Positions 25,280 to 33,247 of a DNA stretch of 33,875 bases are shown here, piece by piece. The stretch covers positions 1 through 33,875 of the forward strand of contig CACGJH010000013.1 of assembly GCA_902573325.1 (NCBI GenBank), given 5' to 3'. Position 1 is the stretch's first letter. Every line of letters begins with the position of its first letter. The notes beneath the pieces are model-generated. The model worked only from the letters and a program-made list of their open reading frames with translations. It searched no databases and was not told the origin of the DNA. The DNA is from an uncultured Alphaproteobacteria bacterium (lineage in GTDB: Bacteria > Pseudomonadota > Alphaproteobacteria > HIMB59 > GCA-002718135). A program made the position numbers and the translations under genes.

Positions 25280-25581
25280 TGGATAAGCAAAATATATCTA
25301 GAGATGAAATTGCAGAAGCAATGAAAAGTGAGTTTGGTTTTAATAGAAAGCTTTGTTTAGATATAGTCAATGATATTATTGATATTATAATCGAAGGTCT
25401 TAAATTAGATAAAAAAGTAAAAATACATAATTTTGGAACTTTTAAACTTAATAATAAAAAAAGTAGAATTGGTAGAAATCCAAAAACTAAGGAAGAACAT
25501 AATATTCCTAGAAGAAATGTAATAACTTTTAAGGCTAGTAAGATTTTATTAAAATACATTAATAATAAAATTAATGATTAA
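25279..25581 (+). CDS. ihfA: Integration host factor alpha subunit (IhfA)
   Basis: This is a DNA-bending nucleoid protein of the HU/IHF family. The 100-residue sequence has the family arm FGTFKLNNKKSRIGRNPKT followed by the IPRRNVITFKASKIL strand and helix. IHF-alpha is chosen over HU or IHF-beta from the arm sequence and the plsX-(fabH)-ihfA-merR order known in alphaproteobacteria. It overlaps plsX by 1 nt and the MerR-type gene by 8 nt. A beta subunit would be encoded elsewhere. Confidence 0.88.
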   Translation: MDKQNISRDEIAEAMKSEFGFNRKLCLDIVNDIIDIIIEGLKLDKKVKIHNFGTFKLNNKKSRIGRNPKTKEEHNIPRRNVITFKASKILLKYINNKIND

Positions 25582-25954
25582 TAAGAAGTACCTAAATATT
25601 TCTGAAGTATCTAAAATGTTGCAAATTGAAGAACATAAAATCAGATATTGGGATTCATTGGATCCAAAAACAAATAAATTCAGGATTGAGGGCATCTCGA
25701 CTAAAAGCAAAGGAGGTACAAGATATTTCAATAAAGAAAATATTAAAAAACTCGAAAAATTAAAAAAGATTCTTTATGATGGAGAAAATCATAATTATTC
25801 AATAAAATTGGCAGATACAATACTAAATTCAAATAACAAGTATTTGTCTCAAAAAACTCAAAATGATATTGATAACAAATATTCTAATAATGTTAAAAAA
25901 ATTGAACAGATTCTTAATAAAATGAAATTATTGTTGAAAAATAATAATAGTTAA
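25574..25954 (+). CDS. MerR-family transcriptional regulator
   Basis: The 126-residue protein begins with a MerR-type winged helix: YLNISEVSKMLQIEEHKIRYWDS, then KGGTRYFNKENIKKLEKLKKIL. A helical C-terminal segment ends in a lysine/asparagine-rich tail. It lacks metal-binding cysteines, so it is not a metal sensor. A MerR-like gene right after ihfA is widespread in alphaproteobacteria, but I know of no established target. It is the last gene before the proteorhodopsin; the following 159 bp show no convincing terminator. Confidence 0.85.
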   Translation: MINKKYLNISEVSKMLQIEEHKIRYWDSLDPKTNKFRIEGISTKSKGGTRYFNKENIKKLEKLKKILYDGENHNYSIKLADTILNSNNKYLSQKTQNDIDNKYSNNVKKIEQILNKMKLLLKNNNS

Positions 25955-26102
25955 CAACTTATCAAAAAATAATGCTTATTTATCAATAATTTAAATAAAT
26001 AATTTATACAAAAAATAAGAAAAAAAAAGTTATTTTTAATGTTTTATTTGTCCGTCAATTAAAATATATGAACTTCATCTTATTAGTAAGGAAACAAACT
26101 AT

Positions 26103-26108
26103 AAGGAG
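26103..26108 (+). promoter_or_regulatory. Strong Shine-Dalgarno of the proteorhodopsin gene
   Basis: AAGGAG is 5 nt from the ATG at 26114, within the same TAAGGAGTTTT sequence found before hppA. The 159-bp region upstream is very A+T-rich. I could not choose a single convincing -35/-10 pair in it, although TATATG at 26065-26070 is a possible -10. Confidence 0.75.
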
Positions 26109-26113
26109 TTTTT

Positions 26114-26878
26114 ATGTTAAATAAGACTAGTCTATTAGGTATCATTGCTGCGACTATAGCATTTATAGCTGTTCCAGCATTTGCTGCCGATACCTTCCTA
26201 GGTGAAGGTGATTTTGTAGGTATTACATTCTGGATTGTATCAATTGGAATGTGGGCATCTACTATTTTCTTCTTTTATGAAGGTATGAGAGTTTCTTCTA
26301 AATGGAGAACTTCAATGGTTGTTGCAGGGCTTATTACTTTTATAGCTGCTGTTCACTATATGTACATGAGAGACTTTTGGGTTGCTACAGGCGAATCACC
26401 AACAGTATACAGATATATTGATTGGATTTTAACTGTGCCACTTCAAATGGTTGAATTCTTTTTAATTCTAGTTGCTGCCGGCGCAGCTGTATCTAGTGGT
26501 GCTTTCTATAGATTGCTCATTGGTACGCTTGTTATGATAGTTGGTGGATACCTTGGAGAAGCTGGCCATATTTCAGTATTGCTTGGTTTCATAATTGGTA
26601 TGATCGGTTGGGCTGTAATCATTTGGGAAATTTTCCGAGGTGAAGCAAGTCAAGCTGCTACAACTAAAGAATCAGTAACATCTGCATTTAATGCAATGAG
26701 GTTAATTGTATTAGTAGGATGGGCTATTTATCCTCTAGGATATGTATTTGGTCTGATGATGGGTTCAGTTGATGCTGATACTCTAAACTGGATCTACAAC
26801 CTTGCTGATTTTATTAATAAAATCTTATTCGGTTTAATTATCTGGAACGCTGCTGCAAAAGACTCAGCAACTGCATAA
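26114..26878 (+). CDS. Proteorhodopsin, blue-absorbing light-driven proton pump
   Basis: This seven-helix retinal protein pumps protons out in light. The 254-residue precursor has a signal peptide (cleavage after AFA near residue 24). Key residues match green proteorhodopsin numbering: His81 (H75), Arg100 (R94), the proton acceptor Asp103 (D97), Thr107 (T101), the donor Glu114 (E108) and the retinal Lys236 (K231). The tuning position is Gln111 (L105 in green forms), which predicts blue absorption. It has a strong Shine-Dalgarno and its own terminator, so it is probably monocistronic. No carotenoid or blh gene adjoins it. Confidence 0.97.
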   Translation: MLNKTSLLGIIAATIAFIAVPAFAADTFLGEGDFVGITFWIVSIGMWASTIFFFYEGMRVSSKWRTSMVVAGLITFIAAVHYMYMRDFWVATGESPTVYRYIDWILTVPLQMVEFFLILVAAGAAVSSGAFYRLLIGTLVMIVGGYLGEAGHISVLLGFIIGMIGWAVIIWEIFRGEASQAATTKESVTSAFNAMRLIVLVGWAIYPLGYVFGLMMGSVDADTLNWIYNLADFINKILFGLIIWNAAAKDSATA

Positions 26879-26897
26879 TTAACTTATTAAATATTAT

Positions 26898-26927
26898 AAA
26901 AAACCCTCTTTATAGAGGGTTTTTTTA
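26898..26927 (+). terminator. Intrinsic terminator of the proteorhodopsin gene
   Basis: ACCCTCT and AGAGGGT form the core of a perfect stem (AAACCCTCT at 26901-26909 with AGAGGGTTT at 26914-26922) around a TTAT loop, followed by a T run. The flanking A and T runs extend the stem and also allow some action on the opposite strand. It separates the rhodopsin from rplM. Confidence 0.92.
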
Positions 26928-26935
26928 TTAAATTA

Positions 26936-26964
26936 TTGACTTAATTTTTCAATATATGTATTTG
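26936..26964 (+). promoter_or_regulatory. Candidate promoter of rplM-rpsI
   Basis: TTGACT at 26936-26941 is a near-perfect -35 box, and TATTTG at 26959-26964 is a weak -10 at 17-bp spacing. The start would lie almost at the rplM ATG, giving a very short leader or none. A promoter is expected here because a terminator lies directly upstream. Confidence 0.35.
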
Positions 26965-26971
26965 GCACGCG

Positions 26972-27430
26972 ATGAAAACATTCTCTCTTAAGAAAAGCGA
27001 TATTAAGAAAAAGTGGGTTTTAATTGATGCCAAAGATGCAGTTTTAGGAAGACTTGCTGTCATTTCTGCAAATATTCTAAGAGGTAAAAATAAGCCTGAA
27101 TACACACCTAACCAAGACTGTGGTGATAATTTGATAATAATAAATTCCGATAAGATTCACCTAAAAGGGAAGAAAGCTGATAATAAAATCTATTACAGAC
27201 ACACTGGTTATCCTGGAGGAATAAAAGAAACAACCCCTAACAAAATGAAAGAGAAGAACAAATCTAATGAAATGATCAAACTTGCAATTAAAAGAATGAT
27301 TCCAAGAGGACCATTGGGAAAACAACAGTTATCTAACTGCAAAATTTACAGAGATGAAAATCATAAGCACGAAGCTCAAAATCCTCAAATAATTGATATA
27401 GCATCAATGAATACTAAAAATAAAGTCTAA
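26972..27430 (+). CDS. rplM: 50S ribosomal protein L13
   Basis: This is an early-assembly protein of the large ribosomal subunit. The 152-residue sequence has the family features [46 protein letters not shown] and the late segment [12 protein letters not shown]. It lies 2 bp before rpsI in the universal rplM-rpsI pair. The N-terminal start has no Shine-Dalgarno. Confidence 0.97.
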   Translation: MKTFSLKKSDIKKKWVLIDAKDAVLGRLAVISANILRGKNKPEYTPNQDCGDNLIIINSDKIHLKGKKADNKIYYRHTGYPGGIKETTPNKMKEKNKSNEMIKLAIKRMIPRGPLGKQQLSNCKIYRDENHKHEAQNPQIIDIASMNTKNKV

Positions 27431-27432
27431 AT

Positions 27433-27861
27433 ATGGAAAATCAAGAAAATCAAACTGAAAATTTTTTAGATAATAAAGAAAGAGCCTATGCTACAGGAAA
27501 AAGAAAAAATTCTATTGCTAGAGTGTGGCTTAAAAGAGGTAGTGGTGAGATTAAAATTAATGGCAAACCTTTAGATAAATACTTTTCAAGACCCGTTCTG
27601 CAAATGATAGTTAATCAGCCTTTGGATGTTATTAAAGCTGAAAATTCATACGAGATTATGGCTTCAGTTAAAGGAGGGGGTCTTTCAGGTCAAGCTGGTG
27701 CTATTAGACATGGAATTAGCAAAGCACTGAGCTTATATGATCAATCAAATAGACCAACTCTCAAAAAAGTTGGTTTTCTTACAAGAGATCCTAGAGTTGT
27801 TGAAAGAAAAAAAGCTGGTTTAGCAAAAGCCAGACGAAGTTACCAATTCTCTAAGAGATAA
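27433..27861 (+). CDS. rpsI: 30S ribosomal protein S9
   Basis: This is a small-subunit protein whose C-terminal tail contacts P-site tRNA. The 142-residue sequence has a short polar N-terminal extension, then [43 protein letters not shown] and the C-terminal [18 protein letters not shown]. It ends in the invariant basic tail. argC follows after 6 bp, an order also seen in other alphaproteobacteria. Confidence 0.97.
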   Translation: MENQENQTENFLDNKERAYATGKRKNSIARVWLKRGSGEIKINGKPLDKYFSRPVLQMIVNQPLDVIKAENSYEIMASVKGGGLSGQAGAIRHGISKALSLYDQSNRPTLKKVGFLTRDPRVVERKKAGLAKARRSYQFSKR

Positions 27862-27867
27862 ATTCTC

Positions 27868-28896
27868 ATGAAAAATAAGATTAAAGTAGCCGTTTTAGGC
27901 TCAACTGGCTATGTTGGAATGGAGTTAGTAAAAATTCTTTTAAATCACTCTTATGTAGACATAAATTTTTTAGGATCAGAAACAGCTCATGGTAGATATC
28001 TAAATAATATTGATAATACAAAAGAATATAATCATCTTCCTCTTTTAAAGCCGAATGATAGTTTTAATACAGATGATAGTGATTATGTATTCTTAGCTTT
28101 ACCTCATGCAGTATCTAATAAATTTGTAAAAAAATATTTTAATAAAATTAATATTATAGATTTATCAGCTGACTTTAGATTAGATGATTTTGATGTATAT
28201 AAAGAAAATTATGGCAATGAACATGAGTGTAAAGAGCATTTAAAAAATTTTATCTACGGTCTCGCTGAAATAAATAGAGAAAAAATAGAAAATTCTAAAA
28301 ATATAGCGATACCTGGATGTTATCCAACTTCTATTTTATTGCCATTAATACCTTTAATAAAAAATAAATTAATTAATACTAAGAATATAATTATTGATTC
28401 TAAATCAGGTTATAGTGGAGCAGGAAAGAAATTTGATTTCAACAAAATGAAATCAAAAAATGATTATAACTTTTACAATTATAATACAAATAATCACAGA
28501 CATATTGCAGAAATTAAACAAGAACTTAATAAATATAGTTCAGAAAATGAAGTTAAGTTTTCATTTAATCCTCACATTCTTCCTAATTTTAGAGGTATGA
28601 TTTCTACAATTTATTGTGATCTCAATAATAGTATAAAAAAAACTGATGTTATAAATCTATTTAAAGAATTACAAAAAATAAATCCCTTTTTAAAATATAT
28701 CGATAACGATGAAACCCTTGATTTTTTTTCTGTACAAAATTCTAATTATTGTAAAATTAAAATTTTTAATCATCACAGTGAGGATAAAATTATCATTGTT
28801 AGCGCAATAGACAACCTAATAAAAGGTGCTGCCGGTCAAGCGGTGCAATGCTTTAATATATCAGAAAATATTGAAGAAACGGTATCTTTAGTATGA
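27868..28896 (+). CDS. argC: N-acetyl-gamma-glutamyl-phosphate reductase (ArgC)
   Basis: ArgC performs the NADPH-dependent third step of arginine synthesis. The 342-residue protein has the nucleotide-binding start VAVLGSTGYVGMELVKIL, IIDLSADFRL, the active-site Cys in IPGCYPTSILLPL, and IDSKSGYSGAGKK. NLIKGAAGQAVQCFNI lies near the end. Length is that of the long (type 1) form. Its stop overlaps the next small lipoprotein gene as ATGA. Confidence 0.95.
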   Translation: MKNKIKVAVLGSTGYVGMELVKILLNHSYVDINFLGSETAHGRYLNNIDNTKEYNHLPLLKPNDSFNTDDSDYVFLALPHAVSNKFVKKYFNKINIIDLSADFRLDDFDVYKENYGNEHECKEHLKNFIYGLAEINREKIENSKNIAIPGCYPTSILLPLIPLIKNKLINTKNIIIDSKSGYSGAGKKFDFNKMKSKNDYNFYNYNTNNHRHIAEIKQELNKYSSENEVKFSFNPHILPNFRGMISTIYCDLNNSIKKTDVINLFKELQKINPFLKYIDNDETLDFFSVQNSNYCKIKIFNHHSEDKIIIVSAIDNLIKGAAGQAVQCFNISENIEETVSLV

Positions 28897-29078
28897 TTAA
28901 ATATTTTACAGTTTTCCTTCTATTTCTTTTTATCGTTTCATGCGGATATCCTGATATTGATAATGTTCCTGATTTTAAAGATACTAAACTAACTGATGAA
29001 GAAATATTAGATTACTGCAGTATTTCTAATACTGATAAAAAAGATATAGATAAATGTATTAATGATTATAAAAGTTAA
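28893..29078 (+). CDS. Small lipoprotein of unknown function
   Basis: I do not recognise this family. The 61-residue product has a short lipoprotein signal (hydrophobic residues 5-16, then Cys17 in FIVSCG). The mature chain of only about 45 residues is strongly acidic. It has two further cysteines at 42 and 55 (spacing CX12C), which could form a disulfide in the periplasm. The ATG overlaps the argC stop, and hom follows after 8 bp, so it is part of a co-directional run. The real lipobox and tight coupling argue that it is a genuine gene. Confidence 0.7.
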   Translation: MIKYFTVFLLFLFIVSCGYPDIDNVPDFKDTKLTDEEILDYCSISNTDKKDIDKCINDYKS

Positions 29079-29086
29079 ATTTAGAT

Positions 29087-30385
29087 ATGAGTAAACTTAA
29101 TATTGGTATAGCGGGATTGGGAAATGTTGGATCAGCTCTAGTTGAAACAATTGAAGTAAATAAAAATTATTTCTTTGATAAAACAGATATAGAACTCAAC
29201 ATTGTTGGAATATCTGCAAGAACAAAAGATAAGAAAAGAAATTTTAATATATCAAATTATACTTGGTATGATGACCCAATTGAAATGTCAAAAGATGATA
29301 ATTGTAACGTAATTGTTGAATTAATTGGTGAAGAAAAAGGAATTAGCTATGAAATTATTGAAACAGCATTAAAAAATAAAAAACATGTTGTAACAGGAAA
29401 TAAAGCATTAATAGCTAATCATGGAAAAGAATTATTTAAATTAGCTAACACAAATTCACTAGCTTTATCATATGAAGCTGCTGTTGCAGGTGGTATACCA
29501 GTAATAAAAACAATAAAAAATTCTATTAATTTAGATAGAATTAATAAAATTTCTGGGATTTTAAATGGAACTACAAATTACATTTTAACAAAAATGCAAC
29601 AAGATAATTTGTCTTTCGAAGCAGTTCTTAAAATTGCTAAAGATAAAGGATTTACATCTGATCAGGAATCAAAATTAGATATTGGCGGATATGATGCAGC
29701 ACACAAGTTAACAATATTATCAACTCTATGTTTTAAATCAAACTTAAACTTTGATAATAATTATATTGAAGGAATCTCAAATATTAAAATTGAAGATATT
29801 AATTTTGCTAAAAAATTAGGGTATAAGATAAAATTAATATCTGAAGCTTGCATAATTGAAGGAAAGATTTCAAACTTTACTTCACCAAAATTAGTTTCAA
29901 TGGATAATCCTTTAGCTAGTGTTGATAATGCTCTTAATGCGATTAATATTGAAACTATACATCTAGAAAATTTATTTTTAGAGGGTGAAGGAGCAGGGGG
30001 GAAGCCAACTGCCAGCTCTGTCTTGTCTGATTTATATGATATATCTCAGAATGAAAAATTTGATAATTTAGGTTTTAAAATTGATAAGCTACAAAACTTT
30101 GAAAAATATTCAGCAGAAAATGTAATCAATAGCTATTACCTAAGAATAATGACAGAAGATAAACCTGGTGTTCTTTCATCAATTACTAATTATTTTAGTG
30201 ATTTTGATATATCTGTTAAAAAAATACTTCAACTTCCCGAGAGTTCTGAAGCAGATAATCCTATACCTATTATAATTACTACTCATAATATTCAGAAAGA
30301 AAAATTAAGTAATGTTATTAATAAAATTGAAGGTTTAGAATTTGTAAAAGAAAAAATTACTGTCCTTGCTATTCATGATAATTAA
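29087..30385 (+). CDS. hom: Homoserine dehydrogenase
   Basis: This NAD(P)-dependent enzyme reduces aspartate semialdehyde to homoserine for threonine and methionine. The 432-residue protein has GIAGLGNVGSALVETI at the N terminus, VVTGNKALIANHG, EAAVAGGIPVIKTI and SGILNGTTNYILTKM. GEGAGGKPTASSVLSDL precedes a C-terminal ACT domain (RIMTEDKPGVLSSITNYF) expected to sense an amino acid, usually threonine. recJ follows after 5 bp; glpX, common between the two, is missing. Confidence 0.96.
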   Translation: MSKLNIGIAGLGNVGSALVETIEVNKNYFFDKTDIELNIVGISARTKDKKRNFNISNYTWYDDPIEMSKDDNCNVIVELIGEEKGISYEIIETALKNKKHVVTGNKALIANHGKELFKLANTNSLALSYEAAVAGGIPVIKTIKNSINLDRINKISGILNGTTNYILTKMQQDNLSFEAVLKIAKDKGFTSDQESKLDIGGYDAAHKLTILSTLCFKSNLNFDNNYIEGISNIKIEDINFAKKLGYKIKLISEACIIEGKISNFTSPKLVSMDNPLASVDNALNAINIETIHLENLFLEGEGAGGKPTASSVLSDLYDISQNEKFDNLGFKIDKLQNFEKYSAENVINSYYLRIMTEDKPGVLSSITNYFSDFDISVKKILQLPESSEADNPIPIIITTHNIQKEKLSNVINKIEGLEFVKEKITVLAIHDN

Positions 30386-30390
30386 TTAAT

Positions 30391-32136
30391 GTGAATATTG
30401 AAAAATCACTATCTGATAAATTTTGGGAAGAAAAGGAAATAGACTTTAAGCATATTCAAGCTCTTTCACAAAAGAAATCAATTTCTGAAATTTTTTCAAA
30501 GCTTCTAATTTCAAGAGGTGTCTTTGAAGATAATTATGATAACTATATAAATCCTAATCTTTTAAATAATCTTCCAGACCCTTTTGCACTTAAAGATATG
30601 AAAAAAGGAATTGAAAGATGTATTAAAGCTTTAAAAAACAATGAAAAGATTGGAATAATCGCTGATTATGATGTTGATGGATCTACTTCTGCTTCAATTT
30701 TATATAAATTTTTAAATAAATTTACCAATAATCTTGTTTGTAAAATACCTAATAGATTATCGGAGGGCTATGGTCCAAATATTAGACTTATGAATGAAAT
30801 GCTTAATGAAAATATTACACTCTTGTTTACACTTGATTGTGGTACATCCGCTTTTAACTCTATTGATTTACCTAATTACAATGGTATCGAGGTTATTGTT
30901 ATAGATCATCATTTAAGTGAATTTAAACTTCCAAAAGTTCATTCGGTAATTAATCCAAATAGATTTGATGAAAATAATGATTATAAAGATTTTGCTGCAG
31001 TAGCGGTAACCTTTCTTTTTTTAATGGGTTTAAGAAAGCAAATTAGAGAATTAAGATTATTTCCAAACATAAAAGAACCAAATTTGATGTCATATTTAGA
31101 CTTAGTTGCTGTTGGAACAATTTGTGATATTGTTAATATTAATAATTACAATAGATCAATTGTAAGTAAAGGTTTGGAGCTCATTAGGAGTCGAAAAAAT
31201 AAATCAATAACGAAAATATTAGATAACTCTAATATAAATCATGAACCTTTAGCTAAAGATATTGGTTTTGTCTTAGGGCCACAAATTAATGCTGCGAGTA
31301 GAATTAATGATTCTTCTTTATCTTCCAAACTTCTGATATCAAATGATGATTCTGAAATAGAAACTATTTCTAGAAAACTATTTTTGATTAATGAAAAAAG
31401 AAAATTAATTGAACAAAAAATTTTCAATGAAGCAATTGAACAAATAAAAGATCAAGAAAATAAAAAATTTATTATTGTGTATAAAGAAAATTGGCATCAA
31501 GGTGTTTTAGGTATAGTTGCCAGCAAAATAGTAGCTCTTTATAACAAGCCAACATTTGTATTTTCTTTTATTAATAATGTTGGATCTGGCTCAGGCAGAT
31601 CTATAGATCAAATTGATATTGGTAGTATTGTTCTTGAACTTAAGGCTAATGATTTAATAGAAGATGGTGGTGGTCATAAAATGGCAGTAGGTTTAAAAAT
31701 AAATAAAAAAAAATTAGATAAAATAGATAAATTTTTAGTTAAAAAATTTGTTTCATATCATGATAATTTTTTTGAAAAAAAAATATTTTATGACAGTGAA
31801 ATTTCTGTAAATCAAATAAACAAAGATTTTTTAGATAATTTAGAATTATTAGAACCTCACGGCAAAGGTAATGAAGAACCTCAATTTTTAATCAAAGATA
31901 TAGTAATCGATCAAGTTAAAAATATAAAAAATAAACATATTCTAATATTTTTTAAAAATGATTTAGGTGAAAATTTAAAAGGTATATCATTCAATTGTAT
32001 TAATACTCTTATCGGTGATTATCTTCTGAAGTTTAATAAATTTAAATTTCATATTTTGTGTTCTATTAAAAAAGATAACTTCTCAAGTGGTCAGATGCCC
32101 CAAATAGTTATTCATGACGTGAAAGTAATCAATTAA
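30391..32136 (+). CDS. recJ: Single-stranded-DNA-specific exonuclease RecJ
   Basis: RecJ degrades single-stranded DNA 5' to 3' in recombination and repair. The 581-residue protein has the DHH-superfamily motifs IIADYDVDGSTSASIL, LFTLDCGTSAF and VIVIDHHL, then LDLVAVGTICDIV and IGFVLGPQINAASRI. The DHHA1 domain carries SGSGRSIDQID and EDGGGHKMAVGL. A C-terminal OB domain follows. I accept the GTG start at 30391, directly after hom. It is the last gene of the plus-strand run before tRNA-Glu. Confidence 0.95.
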   Translation: MNIEKSLSDKFWEEKEIDFKHIQALSQKKSISEIFSKLLISRGVFEDNYDNYINPNLLNNLPDPFALKDMKKGIERCIKALKNNEKIGIIADYDVDGSTSASILYKFLNKFTNNLVCKIPNRLSEGYGPNIRLMNEMLNENITLLFTLDCGTSAFNSIDLPNYNGIEVIVIDHHLSEFKLPKVHSVINPNRFDENNDYKDFAAVAVTFLFLMGLRKQIRELRLFPNIKEPNLMSYLDLVAVGTICDIVNINNYNRSIVSKGLELIRSRKNKSITKILDNSNINHEPLAKDIGFVLGPQINAASRINDSSLSSKLLISNDDSEIETISRKLFLINEKRKLIEQKIFNEAIEQIKDQENKKFIIVYKENWHQGVLGIVASKIVALYNKPTFVFSFINNVGSGSGRSIDQIDIGSIVLELKANDLIEDGGGHKMAVGLKINKKKLDKIDKFLVKKFVSYHDNFFEKKIFYDSEISVNQINKDFLDNLELLEPHGKGNEEPQFLIKDIVIDQVKNIKNKHILIFFKNDLGENLKGISFNCINTLIGDYLLKFNKFKFHILCSIKKDNFSSGQMPQIVIHDVKVIN

Positions 32137-32141
32137 ATAAT

Positions 32142-32170
32142 TTGAAAAAAAACAAAATATCTACTATATA
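32142..32170 (+). promoter_or_regulatory. Promoter of tRNA-Glu
   Basis: TTGAAA at 32142-32147 and TATATA at 32165-32170 are separated by exactly 17 bp, a good sigma-70 match. Initiation near 32177 would give a leader of only a few nucleotides before the tRNA. Confidence 0.65.
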
Positions 32171-32180
32171 CCTACCACGT

Positions 32181-32255
32181 GTCCCCTTCGTCTATCGGTT
32201 AGGACATCAGGTTTTCATCCTGAAAAGAGGAGTTCGACTCTCCTAGGGGATGCCA
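32181..32255 (+). tRNA. tRNA-Glu (anticodon TTC)
   Basis: The sequence starts GTCCCCTTCGTCTA like typical bacterial tRNA-Glu. The anticodon stem CAGG/CCTG encloses TTTTCAT with anticodon TTC. The T-arm GAGTTCGACTC and the acceptor strand AGGGGAT pair as expected, with a G-U at the first pair, discriminator G and encoded CCA at 32253-32255. The convergent quinone oxidoreductase gene ends 5 nt downstream, with no visible terminator. Confidence 0.97.
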
Positions 32256-32260
32256 CTATT

Positions 32261-33247
32261 TTAAGGGCATAAAATTATTGACCCTACCGAATTCCTTGAT
32301 TGAATTAACTCATGAGCCTGACTAGCTTCAGCTAATTTAAATTTTTTGAATATATTAGGCTTAATTTCTTTATTTTTAATTTTTGAAAATAATTTGTTAC
32401 TACACTCCGTTAATTCTTCTAAATTACGGATATAATGCATTAATGTTGGTCTGGTATAATATAAACTTTTAGGATTAAATGTACTATGAAGATTGACATC
32501 ATTTACCATTCCAGAAGATTGTCCGAAAGATACCATTAGTCCTCTAAATTTTAGACATTTTAAAGATATATCAAATGTATCTTTACCAACTCCATCATAA
32601 ACAACATTTACTCCTTCATTGTTTGTCAATTTTAAAACACTACTATGAACGTCATTTTGTTTATAATTAACAGTGAATTCACATCCATTTTCTTTTGCTA
32701 ATGATGCTTTTTCATCTGTACTAACAGTACCAATCATTTTAGCTCCTATGGATTTTGCCCATTGACTAGCAACTAATCCAACACCTCCAGCAGCTGCATG
32801 AAATAAAAAAACTTCATCCTTTTGTAATTTGTACAATCTTTCAAAAAGGTATTCTACGGTCATTCCCTGTAATAATATTGAAGCAGCTTCATCATTTGAA
32901 ATATATTCTGGTAATTTTACAACTCTTCGGGCATCAAAATCTCTAACTTCGCAATACGCACCAATTGGCGGGCTAAAAGAGTAAGCTACTCTATCACCAA
33001 CTTTTAAGTTTGATACATTATCTCCAATTTCTATAACATCTCCTGCTGCTTCTACTCCTATACAAAAAGGGATTTCTACAGGTAGCGGGTATATGCCTGT
33101 TCTATGATACGTATCGATGTAGTTAATACCAATTGAAGTTTGGTTAATTCTAACCATATTTTCTTCAACATTTTTAGGTAAGTCATAGTTTTCATATTTT
33201 AAGACTTCTGGACCACCTAATTTACTGACTACAACTCTATTTGGCAT
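32261..33247 (-). CDS. Quinone oxidoreductase-like MDR protein (NADPH:quinone reductase family)
   Basis: This is a zinc-free medium-chain dehydrogenase/reductase that probably reduces quinones or enones with NADPH. The 328-residue protein has the family start VVVSKLGGPEVLKYENYDLP, then GINYIDTYHRTGIYP, PFCIGVEAAGDVIEIG and ASILLQGMTVEYL. The nucleotide-binding motif is FHAAAGGVGLVASQWAK, followed by YDGVGKDTF. No catalytic or structural zinc cysteine pattern is seen. Its start overlaps the end of the upstream aacS remnant by 11 nt. The true substrate is unknown. Confidence 0.9.
   Translation of the reverse strand: MPNRVVVSKLGGPEVLKYENYDLPKNVEENMVRINQTSIGINYIDTYHRTGIYPLPVEIPFCIGVEAAGDVIEIGDNVSNLKVGDRVAYSFSPPIGAYCEVRDFDARRVVKLPEYISNDEAASILLQGMTVEYLFERLYKLQKDEVFLFHAAAGGVGLVASQWAKSIGAKMIGTVSTDEKASLAKENGCEFTVNYKQNDVHSSVLKLTNNEGVNVVYDGVGKDTFDISLKCLKFRGLMVSFGQSSGMVNDVNLHSTFNPKSLYYTRPTLMHYIRNLEELTECSNKLFSKIKNKEIKPNIFKKFKLAEASQAHELIQSRNSVGSIILCP

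Noticed and set aside
25963-25985. Hairpin AAATAA-TGC-TTATTT after the MerR-type gene
   Set aside because: All A/T stem of six pairs in an A/T-rich spacer; too weak to call a terminator.
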